Source: Trematomus loennbergii (Eukaryota > Chordata > Actinopteri > Perciformes > Nototheniidae). From it: a DNA stretch of 64,000 nt. Position 1 is the first letter of the stretch. The number at the start of each line of letters is the position of its first letter. Both the position numbers and the translations under genes were made by a program. Shown piece after piece: positions 1-13,420 of the stretch. Below the pieces are notes generated by a model. The model was not told the DNA's origin. It did no database searches and saw only the letters and a program-made list of their open reading frames with translations. Location: positions 18,422,755 to 18,486,754 of the forward strand of contig JAAOOA010000127.1 of assembly GCA_012861695.1 (NCBI GenBank), given 5' to 3'.

Positions 1-1919
1 CGGGCGAAAGGAAACGCTTAATAGGCAAAGAGACAAGGGCAGGGCTTATGGGTAGCAAAAAAACCTGCACAAAAAACACATGGTCGGGGCTGGGGGGGGG
101 CGAGCACAGGGAGCACTGCTGCAAGTTTGGCTGAGACCAGGCAGCTGAAGTGAGATGACTCACGTTCTGTGAATATCCAATCAAATAAGCAGAAATCGTG
201 CCCATTATCAGAAATGTTAGTGTACAAACCAATCAGAACCAAACACAGGACTGTATCCCAAAAGAAAGAAAATGCTCAAAATAAAAAGAGGCAATAGAAG
301 GGCTGATATACTGTAACTGCACATAAACACAGAGACAAAGGCATTTTATTTCCTCAAGGGAGCCAATAAGGTTGATCCTGGAGCATTATTGACCTACTTT
401 ATGTACATACATAAGTCAAATCAGTGTCTTATCCCTGATTTTCCCAAATACTGATAGACACCACTGCACCAAGATGAAGCAGATGAACAAACGGTTTGTA
501 ATTCTTAATAATAATTAATCCAACTGGACTTGAATACAACAAAACCAGCAGGAATATCCAACATATTCAATGGAATTTACCATATAACAGGCCTATGGTG
601 TGTACTTTCAGTTTTATAGTTCAATCACATATGGCACCCATATGAAATTCTTCTAAAAGGATAATACATCTAGTGATAAAAGGACACGAACCAATCAGAA
701 GCCAGACAGGGGAGTGTATCCTGATACAAAGGCAGGCGGAGAGAAAGAATAGACAATGAGACAAGAATGTACCCCTGTAAGCATGGGTCACACATTTTAC
801 TGAGACAAATGAGGGGTGAATTGTGCAGAAAAAGGGGGGCGGGTTGCTCAATGTGTATTTTCTTGCATAGGTTTATTTGAAATTAGAATGTTCCATGACT
901 CAAATATGGGTCAAGCTCACACCAGGCTTTTCTTATGTGATCCAGAGAGAAGTGTTTCTGGGCTGTCAGGATGATGTGTGTGTGTATGTGTGTGTGAAGC
1001 ATGGAGGATAGCGATGGGGAGAGGGAGTGAGAGCTGCAGTCTACAGAGCAGAGGGGAGAGAGGAGAGGCTCCTCAGTCGAGGCTCAGCTAGCTGAGTCTG
1101 TTGCTGGCCAGATCAGCTGGTAGTCTGTCTAGCGGGGGTGTGGCACATCACAACAAAGGGGCTTTGGGCAGACAGGCGACCGCACGGCACATATCAACCC
1201 CCTCAATTTGAGTCGATCTACATCTTTCCCCACTCTCAGTAGCCTATCCTGAGGAATGCAAAGCACATATGGAGGTATGGTCCATCAAGAGTCAGACGTA
1301 GCCTAGGCCTACTGCTGATCTGGAGCGCGTTTGATAGCCCTTCTCTGGATTGATCTGGAAAACTTTTTGCATGCTTATTCTGTGATGTGCGCATTGCGTG
1401 GTTTTATTTTACCTGTCGCCAACGTTTACTTGAATGCGCGCAGAAGAGAAGTGGAAACCCGATCTGTGTGATTTTGTTCTGCATGTGCACTGCAGTTTCG
1501 CTTTGTACCCGCTGTCCAATGCAGGGGGAAAGAGAGGAAAGCAGTGACAAAGCTCCGAGGCTTGAGTGGGAGTGGCACTATTTTTTGACTCCCTCCCTCC
1601 CTCACCCGAAATTAAAAGGACATTTCGCAAAGTTCACACAACTTAAAGGAACAATGCTAAATATGTAACTATGCACCAATTCTGACTTTAAATACTGCGT
1701 GTGTCAAAAATTCCCATTTGGGTGGACTCGTGATTTTTTTGTACACATATGACTCGAGGAAACCTAGCAGTCAATCAACCCAAATACAGCTTTCATTGTA
1801 ATAGAAACCACACTTCTTATCAGTATTCTCAGTTTTAATAATCCATTCTCATAAAGGCATGGGAACTACAGTCATAGTCATATTCACAGCATAAAACATT
1901 TGCATCCAATGAAACTGAC
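1..1919 (-). other. Partial intron 1 of KLF13, no coding content seen
   Basis: This stretch lies downstream of the KLF13 first-exon donor on the minus strand. No second KLF13 exon (zinc fingers 2 and 3) is present in any minus-strand frame, so the window ends inside the intron. It holds a short TG repeat (about 974-996) and a GA-rich patch (about 1010-1075). Nothing else is recognised. Confidence 0.7.
974..996. repeat. (TG)n microsatellite, short
   Basis: An interrupted TG dinucleotide tract of about 23 bases, visible directly in the sequence. Confidence 0.9.
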
Positions 1920-2397
1920 CTGTATGTGTCCTTAGGTGGGCTTTGAGGTGGGATGATTTGCCATAAACTTTTTCACAACCTGAATAGTGGCATTTGTGCT
2001 TTTTCTGAGGTGATTCTTGCTCAGTTCGACCTCGCGATCTTTTGCCTCTTTGTTTGAGCGAAGGATCGGAGATGGTGGTAGGTGTGGCAGAGATTCCATC
2101 ATCTATGAGGTTCGGCATGCTCTCATCCTTTATTTTTGCCTGCTCGGCAACATTGTTGGGAGTCTGTTGGTTAAAATCCGCCAGAATCCGCGCCACCACA
2201 AAAAGAGAGGAGTTGTCTTTCACCAAAGGTTCTTTAATTTCCTCTCCGTTCTTGGAGGAGGACGGGGTTTCTGGTTTAATCTCCCTATTCCCTTTTGGAG
2301 CGTGAACAATTGCACGACTGGACATTGAAACAAGGCACTCTGCTGCAAAGTGATCCATTTTGTCTTTGAAACAGCCCCCTCTGCTTCTTAATGACAT
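1920..2397 (-). CDS. klf13: Krueppel-like factor 13, first coding exon (partial gene)
   Basis: This exon begins a nuclear zinc-finger transcription factor of the KLF9/13/14/16 group, which binds GC/CACCC boxes. The N-terminal stretch [15 protein letters not shown] matches the SIN3-interacting segment of the group. [15 protein letters not shown] follows and is closest to KLF13. A basic segment (about residues 115-135) precedes the first C2H2 finger, [25 protein letters not shown]. The exon stops at a GT donor within the codon after HT (phase 1), the conserved KLF boundary before finger 2. The ATG at 2397 gives an N-terminus starting MSLRSRGG, unlike the usual MAAAAYV form; the inner ATG before DHFAAE is an alternative. 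Its divergent orientation relative to TRPM1 matches human 15q13. The remaining exon lies beyond position 1. Confidence 0.93.
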
Positions 2398-2462
2398 TCA
2401 AAAAATAAAAAAATGATTCCGTGAGAAAAACAACTTGTTCCGTGGTTCCCTTTGTGTGGTGG

Positions 2463-2488
2463 TGGAGAGGAGGAGGAGGAGGAGGAGG
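2463..2488 (-). repeat. (CCT)n trinucleotide tract in KLF13 5' region
   Basis: A GGA/TCC trinucleotide run of roughly eight units lies 65-90 bases upstream of the KLF13 ATG, probably within its 5' untranslated region. Confidence 0.85.
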
Positions 2489-5400
2489 TCGTTCTCATCA
2501 GAGAGAACTGACTTTATGATCTTACCCGGCTTTCCAATATCATCAACATCCTGCGAGAGAAACGCCTCGGACAAAATGCAGACAAGCCCACTCGGAGCAA
2601 AAGAGAGATAACCCCAGAGTATTTGTTTAGTGCAACAACGCCGGTGACAGGACCTGTACAAAGTTGGATGTGTTAACTCCCATCGCGGCTTCACACACTC
2701 TCCAGCATAGTGAGTGTCTCCTGAGCGCCAGTCCTTCCTGCAGCTTGTATCCATGCTGGGGGCGTGTCGGCCGGCAGCGCTCGGTAGCTCCGTCAGAGGA
2801 GAAGCTCATTCATTGGGTGCAGCTTGTCCCCAAATGCACCGAACAACACGAGTTACTTGGAAGTTTCACCACAGGTTGCCTCCATGCATTCAGATGATGT
2901 ATCTCACAAGCGACACAGTTATGCACTGCAGAGACCTTTAGGAAGAGCACATGCATTATTCTAGGGCTGGAGCATTCTGCAGCATCCTCTCCACGCAGCT
3001 GCTTTCATGTACAGATGTTTTGTCTTATTTGACCCCCAAAAGATATATAGTGTATACTGTTGGTTATGGATGCAACTAATTATTCATTTGTCATTATTCT
3101 GCAAGTCAGGCAATTCATTGTGACACACTTTATTTTTATTTTGAAGATTTTTTTTTTTAATGTATACTGTATTTTGTCCAAAAGTTCAAGGTATTTATTT
3201 TTCAATTATTTAAAACACAGAAGGCAAACAAATCCTTTGTCATTTTAGCTTGCAAATCTTAAGAAATAATTGCAATTAGGAATCTATATTCAGAATTGCT
3301 GCAGATTAATTTTCTGCTACTTGATTAGTCATCATTTTTTTAGGTCAAGCAAAAGCAAGTTTGGCTTTTTTAAAGGTATTAGTTGATGCAAGAAGTCGAA
3401 GAAGATATAAACTGTGTTGAAATAATACATTAGAACATTTCCTCTTTATACCCTGAATGTGCAACACTTTTGACTTGTGCAACCTGATGAGGGGAATCGC
3501 AATAAAACCATACTGATTAACCCTGTAACATGTAATCCAATCACACATGACGTTACAAGAAGTTACAAAATATATTTTCAAAAGCAACTGAGTTTGGGTC
3601 TGCAAAATGGACTGCAGTTCATCATCAACAAGATGTCCCTGATACTGATATTATTGTGTCAGCTTCTTGGAGCGATCAACACACTGGGGCCTCAGGCCAA
3701 CCAACCAATTGATGCCCCAGCAAAGCGTGTGAATGTTTCTTACTGCCAAATCTGCTAAAATTCCACATATAGGCAAAACAAATCTTCTACACAGCCTTTG
3801 TACAGAGCTCAATTATTTTGAATACCTAAAATACATATATGACGACAGATTTACAATAGCTAGATATTTTAACAACTCGAAAAAAACATTCATTAATAGA
3901 TTTTTTGTGATTATGACCTATTTCGAGAGAGATATTCTGCTCATTGTAACATCTACAGCTTGAGCATTTCCTTTTAAAAGATGGCAGCTTCCTTTCAGCA
4001 AACTAGCAATTTACCTCAAACAATCCTCTGAGCAACTCGGTGGTCCCTGCCAATTGAAAGCCAGCCAGCCACCACAGGCAATGTCTTCTTCAATTTATCC
4101 TCCAGCGAGGGACAAGTGACACCATTGTGGGGAGGAAAGAGTCAAAACTGTGTGATATGGAGGTTTTGTTATTTTTAGGCAATCCTTCTGTTCATGATGC
4201 TAGTTTCACAGCTGGTCATTATCAGACGTTCAAAATAAATCAATAAAAGTTTTATTATTTTTTAAGTTAAGAGTTTTCTAAACACAGAAGCCAGTCGAAA
4301 ATAGAATATCGCCAGTTACAAAGTCCGGGCAGAATACAAACCAGCTGATGCTATTGATTATTAGCAAAGGACACGGATGAATGTCCTTGTTAACCCCCTG
4401 CACCTAAATTAACCCCAATGTTCCAGGAAAAAGGATGCAATTGCTTAACAAAATGTAGTACATAATGTTTCCAGTGAGCATTGTCTAGTCAATCACGGAT
4501 TTTCATCTCTTATTTATCCAGCTTAAAGCTTAGCCCAATTAACAAAAAATAGGCAAGTTTAATTAAGTGTACTAATAAACTCGCACTCTGCCGATACAGG
4601 ATCAGACCTGCTTTCCTGCCGCAGCTGATGCTCTCCTGTGAGAATGAATGCACACTTTCAGCACTGTGCACAAAAGCCCACACTAGAAAGTTCCCAGTGT
4701 TCAGCGTGAGCAAGGCGATGTGGCATTCAGAAGGCCATCTGGCTGTATTATTTTACATATTCTTTCACCACAAAACGTGGTGTTCTTGTGTTTCATGCGC
4801 TGCTTTGGCGAACTCTTAGAACGAGAGCACGACAAGAGGGCATGGTTCCTCTTTCACAGGGTTATTTCCCAGAGCTGTGTAGAAACGGCAAGTCTTTATC
4901 AACTCCCACCGGGCATCAAGCACAAGAAGGCCAAAAGAGAGAAGAGTGAGGAAATCAGCTGCAGCTTATACAAGCTAAACCTCTCCAAAGGTAATAAGCA
5001 GCTGTAGAAGTGATCATTTAAAACAAATATGAGAAATCTCACTCAGAGGAAAATGGTGAAACGTCTCTCCTTTTGCTGCAGCAGCAATGTGATGATTCAA
5101 GAGACCTTTTGTATGTTCCCACATCCCAGCACCAACCCCCAGTGCACATTGTCCAAACAACACCCTGTCTGGCACTCACATAACATTCTCAGGCAGGAAC
5201 AGTGGTGTGATTGGTCTTTGAACTTCTGTTTGTAATGGGAGAGATCCTCTTTAAGCACAGGACAGCCTGACCAATATAACAATCTGGTTGGGGTCGTGTC
5301 AAGGTCAGACTCTTAAGGCAGGGAGAGAAAACAACAATGATCTATAAAAGCACGAAACACCACAAGTGGATATAAATTGTTGGCAGAGTCCTCTCTTCTC

Positions 5401-5647
5401 TGCAGTAGGTGGTGATGTTCAGTGGAGGCGTTGACCTTAGGCTGACCTGAGTTTCTCCCCACACTGTCGTTAACTTTAGGCAGAGTATTTATTTTAATTT
5501 TTTTTTTATGTTAACAAGGGAAACATAAACTCCCAGGACTTAATGTCCTTTCACATTCAAAACAAAATCAATTTTTTGAATTTGTAAAGTCAAAAAACAA
5601 AAACATTAATTTAGTACATTAATGTACATTTTAAGAAGACTAATAGC

Positions 5648-6075
5648 AATGCTAGCAGCTCTGTGAAGCTTTGCTTGGATACTACCTTTTGTTTTGAAAC
5701 GACAAAAGTTTGCATATTTGTCCGACAGTCTGTTACCCCAAAAACCAGTGGCCATTGCTTCAAAAATACACCCTGCTACTATGGTGAGGCAATTACCTGC
5801 CATACTCTGCCTCTGGTTGGCCAGCATCTGTTGCTTTTGTTGGTTGGATTGTTTAGGTTTAGGACTGAGGAGTGAGATTGGTTATTGTGAGGGTGAATAT
5901 CAGAGTGTTATTCTCATCTAATTTTAGGAGAGAAAGCAAATAAGTGTAGGCCTGTGATCCAAAATGTGGAAATATTTGTTCAAGTTGCTATGAAAACCAA
6001 ATGTAAGCTATTATTTTAACAAGACTCGAGGTACAGAAATGCTAGCAGATCTGTGAGGCTTTATTTGTGTAAAAT
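5648..6075. repeat. Two diverged copies of a GCTAGCAG...CTGTGA dispersed motif
   Basis: The segment around 5648-5674 recurs with changes around 6038-6063, both reading roughly AATGCTAGCAG then TCTGTGA. Nearby are GCTAAATGTTAAC-type words that I associate with a common interspersed teleost repeat. The family was not identified by search. Confidence 0.4.
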
Positions 6076-9000
6076 TGTGCTTTAAGCTAAATGTTAACAT
6101 TGTCAAATAGAAAATGCTTACATCCTAAAGATTAAAGTTGTCATGTTCATAATCTGAAGTGGCCAAAGTTTAGGCCCAAACAAATGAAACAATTGATGTT
6201 GACCTGTTGATGGTTTTGGATTAAAAATTAAATGTTAACCATTAGCATGGCAAAGAAATTGAAATATCCACTTTATTCATAAACCCAGATCATTTATTGA
6301 CTAAGAATTTCCTTTTGGGAATGATTGAATCTAGTGCTGACATTGCAAGGTCACTCTGAACTTCCCTGAATCGAAAATGAACAAACGCTTATCAAACAGA
6401 AGAAGTAATAAACCAATTTAGGGTGTTTAACTGTCACATAACTGATACTGGCAATGTCATGTGTCTTATCTGTTGTTAAATTATGAGAAAACAATACAGA
6501 TCTAACTTGTGGTTTTATGTTAATCAGAGACACGTACCTGATTCAAATAAATGTAAGTTATCTCAGTGGTAAGACCTGATACAGAATAAACGTTGCGGTT
6601 ACTTATGAATAGTATGCTGTCTCTCTTCTTTGTTGTTGATCCACAGCTTGCTCATCCCCCAGTGACACATCAACAGTTGGGGCCTATGACTAATAATGTC
6701 AAAATAGGCTGCAATTTCACCTGTATAGAAAAACAGGATTAGTCAGACTGAAGATGTCTTACAGGTGTTAAAGAGTAGCAGCAGGTAGCCTACTAAACCT
6801 AACACCCATTCTTTTTAACAATGTAGCTCACATATGCTAGTGTTTCTAAAGGCTGCATGAAAAAAACTGTTCCTCGTTTCTTTGCTTTGGATGAAGAAGG
6901 AAAAGAACAGGTACAGCGTGTATGAATGCAGTAATCACATAAGGTCAATGAGTCAGTCAGGCGTAGCTGAGCTGAGTAAACAAGTCCAAACTACCTGTTG
7001 ATGTAGGAAAAGTGTGACCTGGCTACACTTGTTACAGTGTCATTGGTCCTTATCTTCAAGACTCAGTACAAAAGTAAAAGCCACATAATTACTTTGCACA
7101 TGTACAGATAAGATCGCATGTCCTGTTCCTGTTGCATGCTATTCTCAACAAAACATCCATCTTTATTCAGTCAGGATTTATAGTGCAAAAAGGACAGTGT
7201 GTTCTCTTTGAGGAAAAATGACACCACCTCTCTCAGTAAAGACACACCATATGATGCAGTGAACTGTCCCGTTTTAGTCTCATACAATCAAAAAGCGTTT
7301 GATAATTAATTGTTCTAGATCTGATTTTGCTAAGTTTACCAGGGGTAAGCTAAATGAAGCCTCATTTTTAATACAAGTAATCAACATTATGCTAAAAAAA
7401 ACGAATTGCATTTTTTTACTGTGAGTTAGATAGGGAGCTCAATACAATGTTTCTGTCTGTTATATATATATATCAAATATAAAGATACAGCCAGCAGCCA
7501 TTAGCTTAGCTTAGTCTGTAAAAAAGGGTAATAGTGCTAGCCTGTCTCACTACAAAGGTAACACATTAGAACTCACTAATTCACACCTTTATATTTGTTT
7601 AATCTGTACAAAAACATGATACGAATCATCCGGTTACATCGCACGTCAATATATCTTTTGTCAACACATGTCATGAATACTTCTATAACAAACGTGATTA
7701 AGCGTCCTAATTGTGAAATGGTGTCATCCTTTTTCAACAACAACGAGCAAGTTTAGACTGGAAGGAAGAGAGGAGGAAACATGGTAAACTCTTAGGTGCT
7801 CTGAGGCACCTTACATGGAGGGGGTGGAGGCTGAAAGGAGGGGTCACTGTATCAGTTCACAGAAGGGTGGGAGGTGTTGTTTAAGCTGGAGTTCAATTTG
7901 GTTGTCATCCTCCCTCTGCTTGTGCCTCGAGGCTGTCCATGTTCAGCCACACAACAGAGGCAGCCTTTTTCACCAGTATGTTAATCCTGCCTGCCTCCCC
8001 CGCCTCGGTGCTGCTTCACCAACACACACACCACAGAACAGAGTGCTCCCCAACACTCATTGATGGAACATGTTGAATTGCTGCATAATTTGAAAGCATT
8101 AGAGCCTTCTCAAGCCACTATACTCTGTCCTATGACGTGAACGTGACAACTGTGATACATGTAGAGCGGAGGACAGAATCACAAGCTAAAATCAACGTCA
8201 TTCACTTGACCCTAGGCTGACGCTGAGCCAGGGCTATGTACTGCCATCATTGTTCCTTTACATCACAGCATGGTGGCTTTGTCCACTCCACACAATACAG
8301 CTCAAAAGAGCAAAGTGAAGCGGACACAGTTTTGTTTTTGCACTCATTTGCTGGTCAGTAGTGGACCTATTCAGAATGCATTGATCGGTGCAGTGGCTGG
8401 GGAGGGATGTGCCTCGCAGGCATTGGTGAAGGGACCTGACTCTGAAACACACCATTCAGCTGGGTGGTAAGTCCGCAGGCGCTGCATTAACTAGTCACAC
8501 TGATGCTATAGAGATGAGGGTCTCTTATTCTAAGGCCATTCAACAGAGGCACTTATAAAGATCGTCATCCACGAGTAATAAACTGGAAGCATGCTCAATA
8601 TTACAGCAAGAAAAAATATATTATATATATATTTAGATATGGTTATTTCTACATCAACTTAATGCAAACGTACTGCAACTGATGATTATTTTCCCGATTA
8701 CTCATTAAGAAAGTAGTGGGAAATGTCATAATACGCCTGAACCCAGAATAACTTCTTAACATGGTTTGTTTCATCTTACAAAACCCAGAAATTCAATGTG
8801 TATCAATATACAACTGAAAAAAACAGCAGATCCTCAAATTGGAGAAGCTCAAACCTATTTTTTCGCATTAAAAGCAACTGGATTACATGATTATATTAGC
8901 AGATAATTTTTCTATGGATCGCCTCATCAATCAAATGATTTGTTGAGGATCAATAAAACCTTTCATTGGCATTGAGGATACAAATCTACTATACAGACAG

Positions 9001-9339
9001 TCTGACCTCCTTTGCTATACAAAACTGCTGGGTCTTCTGGGGGGAACTCTTCCCTAGGAGTCTGTCTGTACTTTATGCTAGACTACTAATTAGAGACCAC
9101 TGGGTTGCATAAATAAACATCTTGTGTCTGATTTGCCCTTTCAGGGTTGAGCGTAGTTTTTTTTTAAGGCATCTTTCCATTAGCTTTAGTATATTTTGAT
9201 TGCATTAACAGTCTTCATCGAGTACATGGCCACTGTCTTAAATCTAAAGTGGGACAGAATGAGTTCAAAAGGAAAATAGCCAGGTTGAATTTCAAAACAT
9301 AAGATTGCTAGTGTTACATCACATGCCTGTTTACACCGC

Positions 9340-9690
9340 CTGGACTACAGTGCGCTCCCCCAGTCACCGGGTTCACATGTGGGCGAGTCTCCTCACAGAC
9401 TGAAGGGTGCATGGTGCATGAACCAGAATGACCGCGAGCCCGGTGCGAGGGGGGTGGGCTCTATGCATTGAAAAACGAAAAATGGCAGCGTCCCCCTTTA
9501 AACTTCTCGGCGCAACTTACGTCGTATCGTTACGCTCGCCGTAACGGCACCGTTTACATGGGACGTACGCGGTTTATCCTCGAATGACCCCAATGCTGAA
9601 GTGAGAACATCCCGTTCCTGAGATATTAATAGCTCCTCTTGCGTCACCAAACTGTGGCGGACCGCTTTGCTTGACACGCGATGGAGCCAC
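9340..9690. other. CpG-rich patch in intergenic DNA
   Basis: This interval has far more CpG dinucleotides than the AT-rich DNA on both sides, with dense CpG around 9425-9450 and 9505-9580. It could be the promoter of an unannotated transcript, a distal regulatory island, or a young GC-rich insertion. A minus-strand 64-codon reading frame crosses it (9498-9692), but I recognise no family in it. Confidence 0.4.
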
Positions 9691-11226
9691 ATAGTGCCAG
9701 CAACACATTTTCCTACACAGCAAACATAGTTATAAAACAGGTAGCCTAGTCATCATTCTCAACAAGCTGCTGTCTGCGGGTGTTACAGCCGATGTGATTA
9801 CCCCTTGTAAGTGTTTCACACATTGTTATTAAGGTGGTGAGAACTGACCCTCGATGACAATAACTTAGCACATTTGGGGAGTTTTGTGTCATACTGAAGA
9901 GCGATTTATTTCCATAGTCAGAATATGGGTCAGTCTGTCAGAAAACCAAAACTGGATAGCCTATACTTTGTTTACAAAAGTCTGCAGTGCAATTTAACAG
10001 CTCAGCAATCCAGCATGGTTCTGTGCCAGATAAGAAGCATTGTTGATGATGAGCTGAAAGCATGGCCCACAATGCACAAATAAGCCATATGTTAACTTAA
10101 TCCCTTCCCCCAATGCTGGAGCCCAGTGAGGCTGGATCTACAGAGCCTGGCCTGCATAGCTTTAGAGAGGGAGAGGTGGGAGGAGAGTTTTCTGTTGCTA
10201 TGTTCTCTGGGAGTCTCCTGTCTGGAGGATCTATGGGCTGGCTGATTTTGAGGACTGACATGGCAATGTTGTATGTAGGTTAACGAAAAGCACACCGAAG
10301 GAAAATTGTACTCGTGTTATGCCCATACCGTACATCTTTATATGATGTATGCAAAAAGCTGACTTGTGTCGGTCGCACCCAGTCTGTGCACCCAGTCATA
10401 TGGCTGGTGCTCCTGTTAAACTTTACATTTTCTTTCATCTTTTCCATGCTGTGACTGCAAAGCTCCTTCACACCTGCACCCAAAAAGCAAGAGAGTGGAG
10501 GCGTTCACCCCTGGATGATGCACATTTTAAATGCCAAATAAACATCATGTGGAATTATTAAAATCACAAAAAACAAGTCCTTGCATTGCAAAAGTGCTGT
10601 GTAAAGAAAAAGTTGAAACCAACAACCACAACTAAACTTCTGGGTTGTTTGACTGTAGACAAAGTCCTCATCAGCCATTAAATGCAGATGTTCAAACTTG
10701 GCATATTTTTGTTTCCCATTATGACTTAGAAATTGAGCATGACAGTTAATTCCCAACCTCTGAAACTAAAACAAATTAAATTGGTGATAAAGACCATGTG
10801 ATAAGTGTGAAAGTCAATTGACCTTGAGCCAAGAATGTTTACTCATCGCCTGTTTCCACGTTAAAGAATCAAGTAAGTTAAAAGGAGCGTTTATGGCCAG
10901 AACTTCATTTTACCTCCTACTCTTAGCTTTAAAACAGGGAGCTGCTCATTTTTGATTGAGTATCATAAATCTATTTTATGATCCTTTTATTACGTTTTAA
11001 GTCCTTCATAATCCTCAAGGTACATACTTCGCTGCAGGGAGTTTCTGTATTACGTCAGCTTAGTTTTAGCCAAACCCTATACTTCCTGAGACTGTGAGGA
11101 AACCGTTGTATCTAAAGCTGGGGTTGGCAAAAAAAACTAAACTGAATTTGAAAATACCGCCCATCTCTGCAGCTCTTTCCTCTCTGTCCTAAGCGCCTCT
11201 CACTAAACGAGCATGGCTATGATGTA

Positions 11227-11244
11227 TAACCCTAACCCTAACCT
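11227..11244 (-). repeat. Short interstitial telomeric repeat (CCCTAA)
   Basis: About three tandem CCCTAA units, the complement of the vertebrate telomere unit TTAGGG. Confidence 0.85.
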
Positions 11245-12836
11245 GTAGGAGTACTACTCATTAATATTGAACATCCCAATTGAGATTGTGACCGCAATGC
11301 TGGTATATTGTAGTAAGTAACAACCTTTGGCTAGGGTTAGCAGGCTAAACTATTAGCAACACATTTCTCAGTCCCTAAAATGCTTTACAATATTGTCACA
11401 TGCAACATTTGTCACATTTTATTGCATTTATTGCAATTCTGGAATCGCAGGTTTTTCTGCAGGTTTTTCATTTGCTGAATCAAGCTTTCATCGGCTAAAG
11501 GGACGTAATCTGCTACAACTAACAGAAACGCCCTCTCTTTGAAATAACCTGTGATCAGACCCGAGTTCAGAAAGCTAGTTTTCCCTCAGACCACAGGCTC
11601 AAAGCTTTTTATGGAATTTTTGCCCAATAAATCAGAAGGAAAGTGGCCTACCCCTGTGTAAAGGAAAACTATTTTGATATAGTGCAGACAATGAAACCTC
11701 AGCTCAGGTAAAACTTTGATGAGACACCAGTACATGCAGAATGGCACTCAAAACCAGAAATAACTGTGGGATCCTGATGAAATTACTTGTGTTTGAATGA
11801 TGCTTCGGTGCACAACATGTGACTGAATGATGGCTGAGTTGGGCGAGGTTGAAGGGGTTAATAAATACTAAAGAGGACATGACTTAATGTGATTCAACAG
11901 TCATTGTTTTCATTCAATTAACTGCATTTCACATGCTTGAATTTCATTTCAGGTCCATCAGATTACCTATTACTGAAACACAGCTAAGGAGGTTTTCTTG
12001 ACAGTCTATCTGTGGAATGAAGAAGCTGCAGTAAATGTGATCAGACTGGATAACCCTGACTACATTGTTTGAGTGTTTAGCCTCAGTCAGCTCATGTCTT
12101 TAAAGATTTGTCTGCTGCTGCAGCCCCAAACGATTACCTTACTCCCGTTTGCTTAGTCTCCCAGTACCATCTGTGTTTCAGATCACCCAAGGCAGTTCTA
12201 ATTACAGTCATAGGCAAGGGCCCATAGATAATGACAATGCTGCTATGATCAGCAGGATTAGACAGGTGCTTGTCGACTAGCTTTGACTTGGGCTTTATGG
12301 CCTCTTACACACCCCAGATAATCAATGAAGATACGAGAAGCTCTGACTCTTTGTCTCCTGCTCAGATAATAAAGCAATTCTATTTTCCATGTCATATTTG
12401 TAGAGCTTTGTCTTGTGACAGACGATAACACATGTTAATTCGTGTTTGATTATTCTTGGTTATAATTGTTTGGAACTGTCCTTTGATGTATTGCAATTAC
12501 AATTGTTTATTTGTCATTGTAACCATTCTCTCTGTGAATGAGTCACAGATCAGTTTTAACTGTTGAAGTGTGTTTGATCACAGGGCATCTATGGGACTTT
12601 TGTGACCAGATTTGGCTTATTATTTAAATAGATAACAACTTTTGGTTGCACATTTTTGTTCTTTTACTTTTATAATGCGCATCTGGCTAATGTCTCAGAC
12701 ACAGGATGTTATAATTTGCTTTTGAAATATTTAGGAAGATGGTTTCTAATGATTTTGGTGACCCCTGAGATGTGTTCAGCACAGACTTCAAGGTAAAGTT
12801 CTTTTTTCACCTGATCATTACATTATCTTGAAAGGT

Positions 12837-13420
12837 TAAAGGTCCCATGTCATGGCCATTTCTACTGATCATAATTCCATTGTTGAGGTATTCTAGAATA
12901 GATTTATATTGTGCAATTTTCCAAACTCACATTGGTTTCTCATACAGCATCTCTGTATAGTATGTGTATTCACTCTCTGTCCTAAACGGCTTGTTGGAGC
13001 TCCTGCCCCCCCCCCCCCCCCCTGTGAGCCCACTGTGCTCTGATTGGTCAGCTCACCCACTCTGTTCTGATGAGTCTACCACCGTTACAGCGGAACATCA
13101 GTGATTATGTGTTACAATGGCGTTTGTTAGCAACCAGAAAATTAGAATGCTGCGTGGGGTCTGGGTGCCGTGTTGGCGGGACGTTGCGCGGCTCGCTGCT
13201 GCGAGGAGCGGACAGTGTGAGCTGGGTTAATTTCCTGCTTGCTGCGTGGGATCTGCGAGACAGCGAGACATCGCGAATGGACGCGGGAAGGGTGCTGAGG
13301 GGGCTGCAGCACCCCCATCTGCGAGGCTCCACTAGCACCCGCACCCCCAAACGTGGCGCACCTACAGTGTAAGCGTGCCACAGTTTCACCGCTGCGAGGC
13401 TCCACTAGCACTGAAATCAG
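12837..13420. repeat. Probable dispersed repeat with poly-C tract
   Basis: The block opens with AAAGGTCCCATG, which resembles the terminus of a common non-autonomous repeat in fish genomes (from memory, not searched). It contains a run of 17 C (13006-13022), then a GC-rich segment. A 20-base direct repeat beginning CTGCGAGGCTCC occurs at about 13318-13337 and 13391-13410. The overlapping open frames here conflict in strand and show no known protein family, so they are not called as genes. The right boundary is uncertain. Confidence 0.45.

Noticed and set aside
2398..2754. A 118-codon minus-strand ORF upstream of KLF13
   Set aside because: It lies in the KLF13 5' region, includes a CCT-repeat translation and matches nothing known.
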